Below are positions 9,232 through 17,756 of a stretch of DNA of 64,000 nt, in pieces. The notes under the pieces are model-generated. The model was not told where the DNA came from and searched no databases. It saw nothing but the letters and a program-made list of their open reading frames with translations. Each line of letters begins with the position of its first letter. Position 1 is the stretch's first letter. Source of the stretch: Persicimonas caeni (GTDB lineage Bacteria > Myxococcota_A > Bradymonadia > Bradymonadales > Bradymonadaceae); NCBI RefSeq assembly GCF_006517175.1, contig NZ_CP041186.1, positions 1,391,001 through 1,455,000 on the forward strand, in the 5' to 3' direction. Both the position numbers and the translations under genes were made by a program.

Positions 9232-11534
9232 GGAGCCGCCTCGGAAAATGCCTCGACTAACATCGTCGAGGTGATGACTTCCGGCAAGGGCTTTGCTTCG
9301 CCCGGCCGGTCCGGCGAATACATCAGGTAGAACGGTACGCCGGCCTTGCCGTATTCGGCCAATTTTTTGCGGATGCGCTCGTCGGGGTTGGTCCAGTCGG
9401 CTTTAAACATCGCCACGTCGTGCTCTGCGATGGCTTGTCGTACCGGCTCGGTGTCGATGGCGTTCTTCTCGTTGACCTTGCAGGTGAGACACCAGTCGGC
9501 GGTGAAGTCGACGAAGACCGGCCGGCCCTTGTCGAGCTCGGCGGCGACGGCCTCTTCGGTCCACGGCTTCCAGTCGATCGAGCCGGAGACCGCGCGTGGA
9601 CGTTCGGCCGAGGCGTTGGCCTCCAACGGGAACGTATAGACGCCCGCGACGGCGATCGACGCCACGGCGGCGACCACGGCCAGGGCCTTGCGTTGCGTCC
9701 AAGTATTGAACTGCACGAGCCCCCACAGCCAAGCGGCCACGCCCAACACCGCCGAGAAGACGAGCATCATCGCCATGCCGTCGACGCCGGTCTGGCGGCC
9801 CAAGAGCCACACAATCCAGATGGCCGAGCCGAGCAGCGCGAAGCCCAAAAACTTCTTGAGGTGGTCCATCCAGTTGCCCGGCTTGGGCAAAAGCTTCGCC
9901 CAACCCGGTACCAGCGTCAGCGCCACCATCGGAGCGGCGAGTCCGAGCCCGAGGGCGGCGAAGACAGCCAGGATGGTCAGCGGGCTGCTCGCCAGCGCGA
10001 AGCCGACGGCGGTCCCCAGAAACGGCGCCGAGCACGGCGTCGCCAAGATCACCGCCAAGATGCCCTCCCAGAAGCTTCGCCGAACGCCGTCGGACTCCTG
10101 GGCCTTCTCGTGGACCTTCTGAGAGTTCAACGTCACCTCGAAGACGCCGAAGAGGTTGAGCGCGAAGAGCACCAGGATGACCACGAGCGCGGCCAAGAAG
10201 TGTGGCTGCTGGAACTGGAAGCCCCAACCGACCTGCGTTCCGGCTGCGCGAAGGCCGATGACCACGCCGCCAAGGGCGAGCAAGCTGCCGACGATGCCGC
10301 CGGTATAGGCCATGCCGTGGGAAATGATGCTACTCTTGCTCTCGTGCACGAGCTTGGTGAACGACGAGACCTTGAGCGCGAGCACCGGAAAGACGCACGG
10401 CATCAAGTTGAGGATCATCCCGCCCAAAAAGGCGAGCAGAAGCACCCACGGCAGGCTCATCGTGTCGGACGAGCCGCCAGAAGACGAGCCACCAGAAGAC
10501 GAGGTGCTGGTAAGCGAGACAGCAACGGCGGCTTCCGAGTCATCCCACGTGGGGAGCGAGAGCTCTTCGACCGGCCCCCCCGGCTCGCCCAGGGGGAACT
10601 TGTCGCGAAGGTAGACCGGCAGGAGCGCCCCGTCGGAGTCCTCGAGTTGCAGCACACCCGACAACAGGTCGCGCGGCTCCTCGCCGCTGGCAGCGAGCTT
10701 GCCACGCAGACGGATCACCCATCCCTCGTGGGCCTCGGGGTGCTCGTCGATGGCGGTTACCTCGAAGTCCACCGCGGAGAACCGGTCGGCCATGACGGCG
10801 TGAGCGAGCTCGTCGAAGTTCGGCTCGAGCTCGCGACACTCCGAAGACTCCTCGTCGCATTCGACCAGCTCGATGATCGCCTCGAACTCGTCGTTGGGAC
10901 GGATGGGGCGCTGCGAGTAATGAAACTGGGCGTCGAGACCGAGCTCGTTGGCTTTTCGCGGGACTCGTGCACCGTAGTGGCTGAGCGCGTCGAGCACCGG
11001 CGTCGAAGCCCGCACAGTGCGCTCACCGACCGGAATGGACCGGCTGAGCTGCGAGTGACCGGGCAAGCACAGGTTGCTGCAGGCGAGGTAGTCGACCTTC
11101 GCCGACACCTCGACGCTGCCCGCGGCGTCCTCGGCCACGGTCGCCTCGCTAAAGAGGATGACCTCGTCGCCGTAGCCGTAGATCGTAAACTCGCCGTCCG
11201 ACTCGCTGAAAAGCTGCGGCGCCGCCCACTCGAGCGGCCCGAACTCGAGCGCGTCACTCTCCCACTCGATATGGGTGGGCACCCCGGCGTCGCCCGGGTT
11301 CTGCCAGTAGATATGCCAGTCGGTGTCGAGGTCGAAGGCCACGCCCACGGTGATGGTATCGCCGGGGGCGACCTGCTCGGCGTCGACAATCAGGCGCGAC
11401 TCGACCCGCGCGTCGCCCTCGTGCACCGCGCCCTTTCCGATGGCGCTGTCGGGCACGTCGAACGAGGCGAAAGCGCTGGTGCTGGCGAGGAGTGTCGCCA
11501 GGACGATAGCCAAGAAGCTCGAGATCCGTGTCAT
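9228..11534 (-). CDS. dsbD: Thiol:disulfide interchange protein DsbD-type
   Basis: 768 aa with a signal peptide (STSAFA). The N-terminal periplasmic domain contains CSNLCLPGH, the DsbD-alpha-like Cys pair. The central eight-helix membrane domain carries the redox Cys motifs NLMPCVFPVLALK and TPCSAPFLGTAVG. The C-terminal thioredoxin domain has DWCLTCKVNE. It moves electrons from cytoplasmic thioredoxin across the inner membrane to periplasmic substrates. The gene sits between an ArsR-rhodanese regulator (3-bp gap) and the TlpA-like thioredoxin (4-bp overlap), forming a three-gene operon that may be induced by metal or thiol stress. A Ser/Gly-rich linker separates the N-domain from the membrane part. 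Confidence 0.93.
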   Translation of the reverse strand: MTRISSFLAIVLATLLASTSAFASFDVPDSAIGKGAVHEGDARVESRLIVDAEQVAPGDTITVGVAFDLDTDWHIYWQNPGDAGVPTHIEWESDALEFGPLEWAAPQLFSESDGEFTIYGYGDEVILFSEATVAEDAAGSVEVSAKVDYLACSNLCLPGHSQLSRSIPVGERTVRASTPVLDALSHYGARVPRKANELGLDAQFHYSQRPIRPNDEFEAIIELVECDEESSECRELEPNFDELAHAVMADRFSAVDFEVTAIDEHPEAHEGWVIRLRGKLAASGEEPRDLLSGVLQLEDSDGALLPVYLRDKFPLGEPGGPVEELSLPTWDDSEAAVAVSLTSTSSSGGSSSGGSSDTMSLPWVLLLAFLGGMILNLMPCVFPVLALKVSSFTKLVHESKSSIISHGMAYTGGIVGSLLALGGVVIGLRAAGTQVGWGFQFQQPHFLAALVVILVLFALNLFGVFEVTLNSQKVHEKAQESDGVRRSFWEGILAVILATPCSAPFLGTAVGFALASSPLTILAVFAALGLGLAAPMVALTLVPGWAKLLPKPGNWMDHLKKFLGFALLGSAIWIVWLLGRQTGVDGMAMMLVFSAVLGVAAWLWGLVQFNTWTQRKALAVVAAVASIAVAGVYTFPLEANASAERPRAVSGSIDWKPWTEEAVAAELDKGRPVFVDFTADWCLTCKVNEKNAIDTEPVRQAIAEHDVAMFKADWTNPDERIRKKLAEYGKAGVPFYLMYSPDRPGEAKPLPEVITSTMLVEAFSEAAP

Positions 11535-11537
11535 AGT

Positions 11538-12203
11538 TTATCCGTTCATTTCGACAGGCAAGCCGGCGGCCTTCCATTCGGCGATGCCCTCGCGCATGCG
11601 GTGAGCATCGAAGCCGGCGTCGCGCAGGCGTTGGACGCTCTTGATGGCGGCCACGCAGTACGGCCCGCGGCAATAGGCGACGACCTCGCGGTCTTTGGGG
11701 AGTTCGTTCAGCCGCTTTTCGAGCTCGGCCGACGGCACGCTGCGGGCGTGAGGAATCCGGCCGGCCTCGAACTCTTCGGAGGGCCGAAGATCGACGAGGA
11801 AGACTTCACCGCGGCGAACTTTGTCGAGCAGTTCTTCGCCGACCAGGTCGGGCAATAGAGCCTCTTCGCTGGCGTGGGTGCGCATCGCCTCGCGCACTTC
11901 GGGGAGCGATTGCATCCCCATGTCGCGGAGGGCCAGCCACAACCGGAGCGCCGGCTCGCCGGCGAGTCCGTAAAAGACGCGCCGCCCCTCTTTGCGTCCT
12001 TCGACAAGCCGAGCCTGCTTGAGGACTTTGAGGTGCGCGCTCGTGTTGGCCACGCTCTGGCCGAGCTTGTCGGCCAAGTCGTCGACCGAGCGCTCCGTCT
12101 GGCACAGCAGGTTGAGGATGCGCAGGCGAGTGTCGTTCGACAGCGCCTGACCGACGCTGGCGAATTGCTGGTAGAGTTGTTCTGGGAGCTGCTCGAGACT
12201 CAT
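11538..12203 (-). CDS. ArsR-family repressor fused to a rhodanese domain
   Basis: 221 aa from the ATG at 12203 (MSLEQLPEQ). Residues ~10-90 form an ArsR winged helix (LSNDTRLRILNLLC ... SAHLKVLKQARLV). Residues ~120-215 form a rhodanese domain with a catalytic-type Cys loop YCRGPYCVAA. This fusion is a known architecture in which the regulator may sense sulfane sulfur or thiol state through the rhodanese Cys. It heads the operon with dsbD and tlpA, and a TTCAA-N8-TTGAA palindrome lies about 32 bp upstream of its start, fitting autoregulation. The effector is inferred, not shown. Confidence 0.9.
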   Translation of the reverse strand: MSLEQLPEQLYQQFASVGQALSNDTRLRILNLLCQTERSVDDLADKLGQSVANTSAHLKVLKQARLVEGRKEGRRVFYGLAGEPALRLWLALRDMGMQSLPEVREAMRTHASEEALLPDLVGEELLDKVRRGEVFLVDLRPSEEFEAGRIPHARSVPSAELEKRLNELPKDREVVAYCRGPYCVAAIKSVQRLRDAGFDAHRMREGIAEWKAAGLPVEMNG

Positions 12204-12234
12204 GGGCCATCCGGGTTGACTGCGACCTTCAATC

Positions 12235-12254
12235 ATTCAAACGATCAATTGAAA
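12235..12254 (-). promoter_or_regulatory. Candidate ArsR operator
   Basis: ATTCAA and TTGAAA arms form an inverted repeat (TTCAA at 12236-12240, TTGAA at 12249-12253) in an AT-rich gap just upstream of the ArsR-rhodanese gene. ArsR-family operators are commonly of this form. Binding is inferred. Confidence 0.5.
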
Positions 12255-12309
12255 GTTATACATTCCCGAAGGTGAGGTCAAGAATGGGGGAGTGAATGAA
12301 TGGGAACAC

Positions 12310-12342
12310 AAAAAAGGCCCCTCCGATGCACACGGAGGGGCC
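12310..12342 (-). terminator. Rho-independent terminator of the 12366-12809 lipoprotein gene
   Basis: A perfect 10-bp stem (12316-12325 with 12333-12342, GGCCCCTCCG arm) with a 7-nt loop is followed on the minus strand by six T residues. It lies 24 bp past the stop codon. Confidence 0.9.
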
Positions 12343-12365
12343 TCAAAGCGCTACACCATCACGGC

Positions 12366-12809
12366 TCAGTGATTGTGTCCGGCGTGATCGTCTTCGGCCT
12401 TCTCGCCTTCAGCTTTCTCGCCGCCGGCCTTCTGCTTGAGCTTCATGTTGCACTCGGGGCAGACACCGTCGCCCTTCTCCATGCGGGCGTAGTGCACCGT
12501 GCCCATGTCGCAGAACCAAGCGCCTTCCGGAATCTGGGCCTTCTCGACGGGCGGGTCGAACGCTTTGCCCTCTTTGGGCACTTCGACCATCGCGACTTTG
12601 TCGCCTTCGGCCTCTTTCTCGTCGGCCTTGGCTTCGTCGGCCTTCTCGGCCGTCTCTTCTCCGGCTTCTTCTTCAGCCGCCTTTTCCTCGGTCTTCTCGG
12701 CGGCGGCCTCTTCGGCGCCCTCGGCGCTCGCCTCTTCCTTTTTGTCGCAGGCGACTGCGAACAGGGACAGGCTGAGCAGGACGACCAACATAGTCTTGAA
12801 CTTCATCAT
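12366..12809 (-). CDS. Lipoprotein with heavy-metal-binding-type domain
   Basis: 147 aa. A signal peptide ends in a lipobox (FAVAC), followed by an Ala/Glu/Lys-rich low-complexity stretch (~25-70). The C-terminal domain reads PKEGKAFDPPV ... WFCDMG ... EKGDGVCPECNMKLKQK and ends in DDHAGHNH. The same domain closes the CusB-like protein encoded 3.4 kb upstream, so the two are paralogous modules. The CDMG/CPECNM pairs and His tail point to binding of copper or another soft metal in the periplasm. Location beside cusA supports a role in metal buffering or delivery to efflux. It has its own terminator. The exact metal is not known. Confidence 0.82.
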   Translation of the reverse strand: MMKFKTMLVVLLSLSLFAVACDKKEEASAEGAEEAAAEKTEEKAAEEEAGEETAEKADEAKADEKEAEGDKVAMVEVPKEGKAFDPPVEKAQIPEGAWFCDMGTVHYARMEKGDGVCPECNMKLKQKAGGEKAEGEKAEDDHAGHNH

Positions 12810-12825
12810 GGGTACTCCAGGTGGA

Positions 12826-12869
12826 TAGGGGTCTAGGGTTTAGGGGTCTAGGGTTTAGGGGTTTAGGGT
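12826..12869. repeat. TTTAGGG-like G-rich tract
   Basis: On the plus strand the sequence is built from TAGGGG, TCTAGGG and TTTAGGG steps between the lipoprotein gene and the end of cusA. It resembles telomere-type repeats and could fold as a G-quadruplex. Related tracts occur at 30714-30751 and 53187-53256. Confidence 0.75.
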
Positions 12870-12874
12870 GAAGG

Positions 12875-15800
12875 TTAGTGCTTCATGCCACTATACGTAA
12901 GTTTTTTGCGGCGCAAATCCCAGCGCTTCATCATGTCGAAGATGACCGGGATGACGAAGAGCACCAGGATCACGCTCGAGACCATGCCGCCGACCATCGG
13001 CACCGCGATGGGCTTCATGACGTCGGAGCCGGTGCCCGTCGCCCACAACAGGGGCGTCAGGCCGATGAGCGTGGTCGCCGCGGTCATCAACTTGGGGCGA
13101 AGCCGCAGGGCAGCCCCGTCGACGGCGGCCTGGTGGACGTCGCTCGCATCGATGAACTCGGCGACGCGCTCGCCACTTGCATCTTCGGCGTCGATGCCCG
13201 CCGCGGCCAGCTTGGCTTCGATACGCTCGTCGAGGGCTTCATGCAAGTAGACGAGCATCACCACGCCGGTCTCGACGGCGACGCCGAACAGCGCGATGAA
13301 TCCAACCCACACAGCGACCGAAAAGTTGAAATCCATGAAGTAGAGCAACCAGACGCCGCCCACCAGGGCGAATGGAACCGACAGCATGACCACCAACGAC
13401 TCCCCAACATTCCTGAAGGTGACGTAGAGGAGCATGAAAATGATCAGAATCGCCATCGGGATGAGCAACGAAAGCCGCTCGTTGGCGCGCTTTTGGTTCT
13501 CGTACTGACCGCTCCATGTGTAGCTGTAGCCCGGCGGGACCTCGAGGTTCTCCTCGAGCTTCTTTTCGGCCTCTTGGATGAAGCCGCCCATGTCACGGCC
13601 GCGCACGTTGAGCAGCACCACACTCCTGAGGTCGCCGTTCTCGGAGTTGATCATCGGCGGGCCCTCCTCGAAGCGAATATCGGCGACCTGGCCCAGCGGG
13701 ATTTGCTCGCCGGAGCTCGTCGAGACGAGCACGTCGTGGATCTTGTCGATGGAGTCGCGATAGTCGCGTGCGTATCTGACCCGCACGGGGAAGCGGCTTC
13801 GCCCCTCGACGGCGGTCGTGGTGGGCATCCCGCCGATGGCGACCTCGATGACCTGGTTGACGTCCTCGACGGTCATGCCGTAGCGGGCGATGGCCTCACG
13901 ATTGGGCGTGATATTCAGGTAGTGGCCTCCGGTGACGCGCTCGGCGTACAGGTCGCTGGCGCCAGGCACGTCGCGCAGCAACTGCTCGGCCTCGAGCGCC
14001 AGATCTCCCAGCTTCTCGAGGTCGGGGCCGAAGAATTTCACGCCGATATCGGTGCGGATACCCGTGGCCAGCATGTTGATTCGGTTGATGATCGGCTGGG
14101 TCCAGCCGTTCGACAGGCCGGGAATCTGCAGCTTGGCGTCGAGCTCGGAGATGATGTCGTTTTTGGTGATGCCGGGACGCCACTCGTCCTGCGGTTTGAG
14201 GAGCACGATCGTCTCGATCATCGCCACCGGCGCCGGGTCGGTGGCCGTCTCGGCGCGGCCGACCTTACCGAGCACGTAGCTCACCTCGGGGTGCTCGGCG
14301 ATGATCTTGTCGGTGACCTGCAGCAAGCGCTTGGCCTCGGTGACGCTGACGTTGGGAAGCGTCACCGGCATATACAAAATGCTCCCCTCGTCGAGCGACG
14401 GCATGAACTCGCTGCCGATCTTTTGAACGACCGTCTCGGGCTCACCGTCTCCGTTGGTGTCCCACTCGAGCCCGGTCATCAGCGGCACCGTGGCGCCTAC
14501 GAGGCCCACGGCGAGCAACAGCGTGATGACCGGATGGCGAAGCACGAGGCGCAGAAACGGCGTGTAGATCGACACGAAGAACTTCGAGATCGGGTTTTGC
14601 TCCTCGGGGCGAAGCTTGCCCTTGAGGAAGATGATCAAGAGCACCGGCACCAGCGTAATCGCCAGCACGCTCGCCCCGATCATCGTCAGCGTCTTCGTCC
14701 ACGCCAGCGGCGTGAAGAGCTTGCCCTCTTGGCCCGTGAGCAAGAAGACGGGCACGAAGCTCGTGATGATGATGAGCATCGAGAAGAAGAGCGCCGGGCC
14801 GACCTGCCTGCACGCCTCTTTGATGATGCGCTTTCGCTCCTCCTCGCTCGGCGGGTCGTCGTCGGGTCTCTCGGCGAGCTTTCGGTACGAGTTCTCGACC
14901 ATGACGATGGAGGCGTCGACGATGACGCCCACCGCGATGGCGATGCCGCCCAGGCTCATGATATTCGACGTGATTCCCATCTGCTTCATGAAGATGAAGC
15001 CGATGAGCACCGCCACCGGAAGCGTGAGCACGACGACGAGTGAGCTTCGGATATGAAACAAGAAGAGCAAGATGATCAGGCTGACCACGATCGCCTCCTC
15101 GGTGAGGCTGTGGGTGAGCGTGTCGACACTCTTCATGATCAGCTTGCTGCGGTCGTAGGCCGGCTCGATGGTCACGCCCGCCGGTAAGCCGGGCTCGATC
15201 TCGTCGATCTTCTTTTTGACGCGATCGATGACCTCTTTGGCGTTCTCGCCGTAGCGCATGGCCACGACGCCGCCGACGACCTCGCCTTCGCCGTTCTCGT
15301 CGAGCATACCGCGGCGAATTTCGGTGCCGAGCTGCACGAACCCGAGCTGCTCGATGGTCACGGGCACGCCGTCCTTACTCGTCTTGACGACGACCTGCTC
15401 GATATCCTCGACGTCCTTGAAGTAGCCCTGGCCGCGCACGAAGTACTCGATATCGGAGTGCTCCAAGATCTTGCCGCCGGTATCGCGGTTCGACGCTTTG
15501 ACGGCGCGCGCGACCTGGCCGACGCTGACCCCGTACGCCTCGAGCTTGGTGGGGTCGAGCTCGACCTGATACTCCTTGACGAACCCGCCGATCGACGCCA
15601 CCTCGGCGACGCCCTCGACCGACTGCAGCTTGTAGCGGATATAGTAGTCCTGCAGCTCGCGCAGCTTGGCGAGGTCCTGCGGGTTCTCTTCACTCGTGCG
15701 CAGCACGTACCAGTAGACGTGGCCCACACCGGTGCCGTCGGGTCCCAGCGTCGGCGTGACCCCCTCGGGAAGCTCGCTCTGAGCGTAATTGAGCTTCTCG

Positions 15801-16132
15801 AGCACTCGGCTTCGGGCCCAGTAGATCTCGGCATCCTCGTCGAAGATGACGTAGACCAGACTAAAGCCAAAAAAGCTCGTCGCCCGGATCGCCTTGACCT
15901 TGGGGATGCCCTGCAGGTTCGCCGACAGGGGGTAGGTGATCTGGTCCTCGATGACCTGCGGTCCACGCCCGGACCACTCGGTATAGACGATCACCTGGTT
16001 CTCGGAGAGGTCGGGAATCGCGTCGAGCGGGGTGTTCTGAATCGACCACACTCCGACGCCGATGGCGATCAACGTAGCGATGATCACCATCAATGGATTT
16101 TCGACGCACCAGTCAATGATTCTTCGGATCAT
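12875..16132 (-). CDS. cusA: CusA/CzcA-family heavy-metal RND efflux pump
   Basis: 1085 aa, the usual size for the HME-RND family. The first membrane helix (IIDWCVENPLMVIIATL) is followed by the PLDAIPDLSENQVIVYTEWSGRGPQ motif region typical of heavy-metal RND proteins, two large periplasmic domains, and two helix bundles (IVVSLIILLFLFHIRS; VGVIVDASIVMVEN; FIALFGVAVETGVVML). It forms the inner-membrane trimer of a tripartite pump driven by protons, exporting monovalent or divalent metals from the periplasm or cytoplasm. Metal specificity (Cu/Ag or Zn/Co/Cd) cannot be fixed by eye, though the adjacent CusB type and metal-binding domains favour copper/silver. It follows cusC and cusB in the same direction. 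Confidence 0.93.
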   Translation of the reverse strand: MIRRIIDWCVENPLMVIIATLIAIGVGVWSIQNTPLDAIPDLSENQVIVYTEWSGRGPQVIEDQITYPLSANLQGIPKVKAIRATSFFGFSLVYVIFDEDAEIYWARSRVLEKLNYAQSELPEGVTPTLGPDGTGVGHVYWYVLRTSEENPQDLAKLRELQDYYIRYKLQSVEGVAEVASIGGFVKEYQVELDPTKLEAYGVSVGQVARAVKASNRDTGGKILEHSDIEYFVRGQGYFKDVEDIEQVVVKTSKDGVPVTIEQLGFVQLGTEIRRGMLDENGEGEVVGGVVAMRYGENAKEVIDRVKKKIDEIEPGLPAGVTIEPAYDRSKLIMKSVDTLTHSLTEEAIVVSLIILLFLFHIRSSLVVVLTLPVAVLIGFIFMKQMGITSNIMSLGGIAIAVGVIVDASIVMVENSYRKLAERPDDDPPSEEERKRIIKEACRQVGPALFFSMLIIITSFVPVFLLTGQEGKLFTPLAWTKTLTMIGASVLAITLVPVLLIIFLKGKLRPEEQNPISKFFVSIYTPFLRLVLRHPVITLLLAVGLVGATVPLMTGLEWDTNGDGEPETVVQKIGSEFMPSLDEGSILYMPVTLPNVSVTEAKRLLQVTDKIIAEHPEVSYVLGKVGRAETATDPAPVAMIETIVLLKPQDEWRPGITKNDIISELDAKLQIPGLSNGWTQPIINRINMLATGIRTDIGVKFFGPDLEKLGDLALEAEQLLRDVPGASDLYAERVTGGHYLNITPNREAIARYGMTVEDVNQVIEVAIGGMPTTTAVEGRSRFPVRVRYARDYRDSIDKIHDVLVSTSSGEQIPLGQVADIRFEEGPPMINSENGDLRSVVLLNVRGRDMGGFIQEAEKKLEENLEVPPGYSYTWSGQYENQKRANERLSLLIPMAILIIFMLLYVTFRNVGESLVVMLSVPFALVGGVWLLYFMDFNFSVAVWVGFIALFGVAVETGVVMLVYLHEALDERIEAKLAAAGIDAEDASGERVAEFIDASDVHQAAVDGAALRLRPKLMTAATTLIGLTPLLWATGTGSDVMKPIAVPMVGGMVSSVILVLFVIPVIFDMMKRWDLRRKKLTYSGMKH

Positions 16133-16158
16133 AACAACAGTCCTCGTTCTTGAGGTTC

Positions 16159-16238
16159 ACCACGGAGAGCACAGTGAGCACGGGGCACTACTTTTCCTTT
16201 GTCGTGTTTTTCCCCGTGTCCCCTGTGCCCTCCGTGGT
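16159..16238. repeat. Inverted repeat overlapping the cusB 3' end
   Basis: Left arm 16159-16185 (ACCACGGAG...CACGGGG) and right arm 16212-16238 are reverse complements at about 23 of 27 positions. The right arm encodes part of the Thr/Gly-rich tail of CusB and the left arm lies in the cusB-cusA gap. A closely related inverted repeat is at 30753-30830. Confidence 0.75.
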
Positions 16239-17756
16239 GCCTTCACCGGCGTCGGCCTTCTGCTTGAGGAACATCCCGCAGACGGGGCATTCACCGTCGC
16301 CCTTCTCGTGCTGGATCCAGTGCGAGGTGCCCATATCGCAGTACCACATGCCGTCGGGTACGGCCGCGGACGGCACCGGCGGGTCGAACTTCTTGCCTTC
16401 TTTGGGCACGTCCTCCGGCGCGAGCTCTTCGACCTCCTCTCCGCCGCCTCCATGCTTCCCGTGGTGCGACTCACTGCCGCCGAACGAGTTGAGCTGGACC
16501 TCCGAGTCGAGCAAAAAGCCGCCCTGATACGCGACCGTTTCGCCGGCTTTGACGCCCGATTTGATCACCAGATAGTCGTCGGTGGCGCGGCCGAGCTCGA
16601 CCTCGCGCCGCTCGAAGACGTTGTCGTCGACCTCGACGTAGACGCTGCTCGACTTTCCACCGCGGATGACCGCCGACTTGGGCACGACGAGTTCGTCGGC
16701 CTCGCTGTCGGCGTCGTCCTTCTTGAAGAACACCGACGCGTACATGCCCGGCTTGAGCCGCTCGTCGTCGTTGTCCAGCTCGATGCGCACTTTGACCGTA
16801 CGCGTCTCCGACTCGAGCGTCGGGTGGATAAAGGTGACTTCACCTTCGAGCGACTCGCCGGCGAACGCCTCGGCGGTCACGCGCACTTTCATCCCCTCTT
16901 TGACCTCCTCGAGGTGATGCTCGTAGACATCTGCCTCGACCCAGACCGTCGACAAGTCGGCGATCTCGTACAACGGCGTCCCCTCCTTGACGTACTGGCC
17001 CTGGCGGACCTCCAGGGAGGTAATCGTGCCGGCGTTGGGGGCGAACATGGTCACGTACTCGCGCGGCTTTCCGGCCTTCTCGAGCTGCGCAATCTGGCGC
17101 TCACTCATGCCCAACAGCTTGAGCCTGCGTCGGGCCGAGGTGATCAGCGTCTTGTCGAACTCGGTGTTGTCGAGCGCGACCAGAAACTCCTCCTGGGCGG
17201 TCAGAAGCTCGGGCGAGTAAATCTTGATGACAGGCTGGCCGCGTCGAACCGTCGCGCCGGTCTCTTCGACCAACAGCCGTTCGATACGCCCGTTGACCCA
17301 GCTCGGGATCGTCGCCAGCCCCGTCTCGTCGTAGGTGACGATGCCCACGGCGCGAATCTCGCTCTTGGCGTCTTTCGCCTCGACCTCGGTCACCTGCACA
17401 TTGGCCAACACACGCTGCGTCGGGCTCAGCGAGACCTTGCCCATCGCGGCGAGTTCTTGGGGGTCCATGCCCCCGCCACTCTTCTTCTTTTTGATGAGAT
17501 CCATCTGGCAGACCGGACACGCGCCCGGCGTGTCCGAGACGACCGAGGGGTGCATCGGACACGTATAGTACGTCCCCGACTCCTCGCCTCCGGCCGACTC
17601 GGCCTTCTTGTCGTGATCGTGATCGTGATCGTGATCGGACGAGCTACTCGACGCCGCCACGCCCGGAATCCCCCACACCGAAGCAACCAGCAACGTCATT
17701 CCCGCGCCGGCTGCCAACGCCAGCAAAACCAATACAGCTATCTTCTTCGAATTCAT
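16188..17756 (-). CDS. cusB: CusB-type periplasmic adaptor with two metal-binding domains
   Basis: 522 aa. A signal/anchor helix (IAVLVLLALAAGAGMTLLV) precedes a His/Asp-rich DHDHDHDHDK stretch and then a heavy-metal-binding domain TYYTCPMHP...CPVCQMDL (residues ~62-95). The middle has the membrane-fusion fold: a barrel-sandwich (VNGRIERLLV), alpha-hairpin, and beta-barrel (YVKEGTPLYEIADLSTVWVEADVYE). The C-terminus adds a second domain, WYCDMG...CPVCGMFLKQK, shared with the nearby lipoprotein. It joins the RND pump to the outer-membrane channel and may hand metal to the pump. Its start overlaps the stop of the TolC-like gene by 4 bp. Having metal-binding modules at both ends is unusual. Confidence 0.92.
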   Translation of the reverse strand: MNSKKIAVLVLLALAAGAGMTLLVASVWGIPGVAASSSSSDHDHDHDHDKKAESAGGEESGTYYTCPMHPSVVSDTPGACPVCQMDLIKKKKSGGGMDPQELAAMGKVSLSPTQRVLANVQVTEVEAKDAKSEIRAVGIVTYDETGLATIPSWVNGRIERLLVEETGATVRRGQPVIKIYSPELLTAQEEFLVALDNTEFDKTLITSARRRLKLLGMSERQIAQLEKAGKPREYVTMFAPNAGTITSLEVRQGQYVKEGTPLYEIADLSTVWVEADVYEHHLEEVKEGMKVRVTAEAFAGESLEGEVTFIHPTLESETRTVKVRIELDNDDERLKPGMYASVFFKKDDADSEADELVVPKSAVIRGGKSSSVYVEVDDNVFERREVELGRATDDYLVIKSGVKAGETVAYQGGFLLDSEVQLNSFGGSESHHGKHGGGGEEVEELAPEDVPKEGKKFDPPVPSAAVPDGMWYCDMGTSHWIQHEKGDGECPVCGMFLKQKADAGEGTTEGTGDTGKNTTKEK

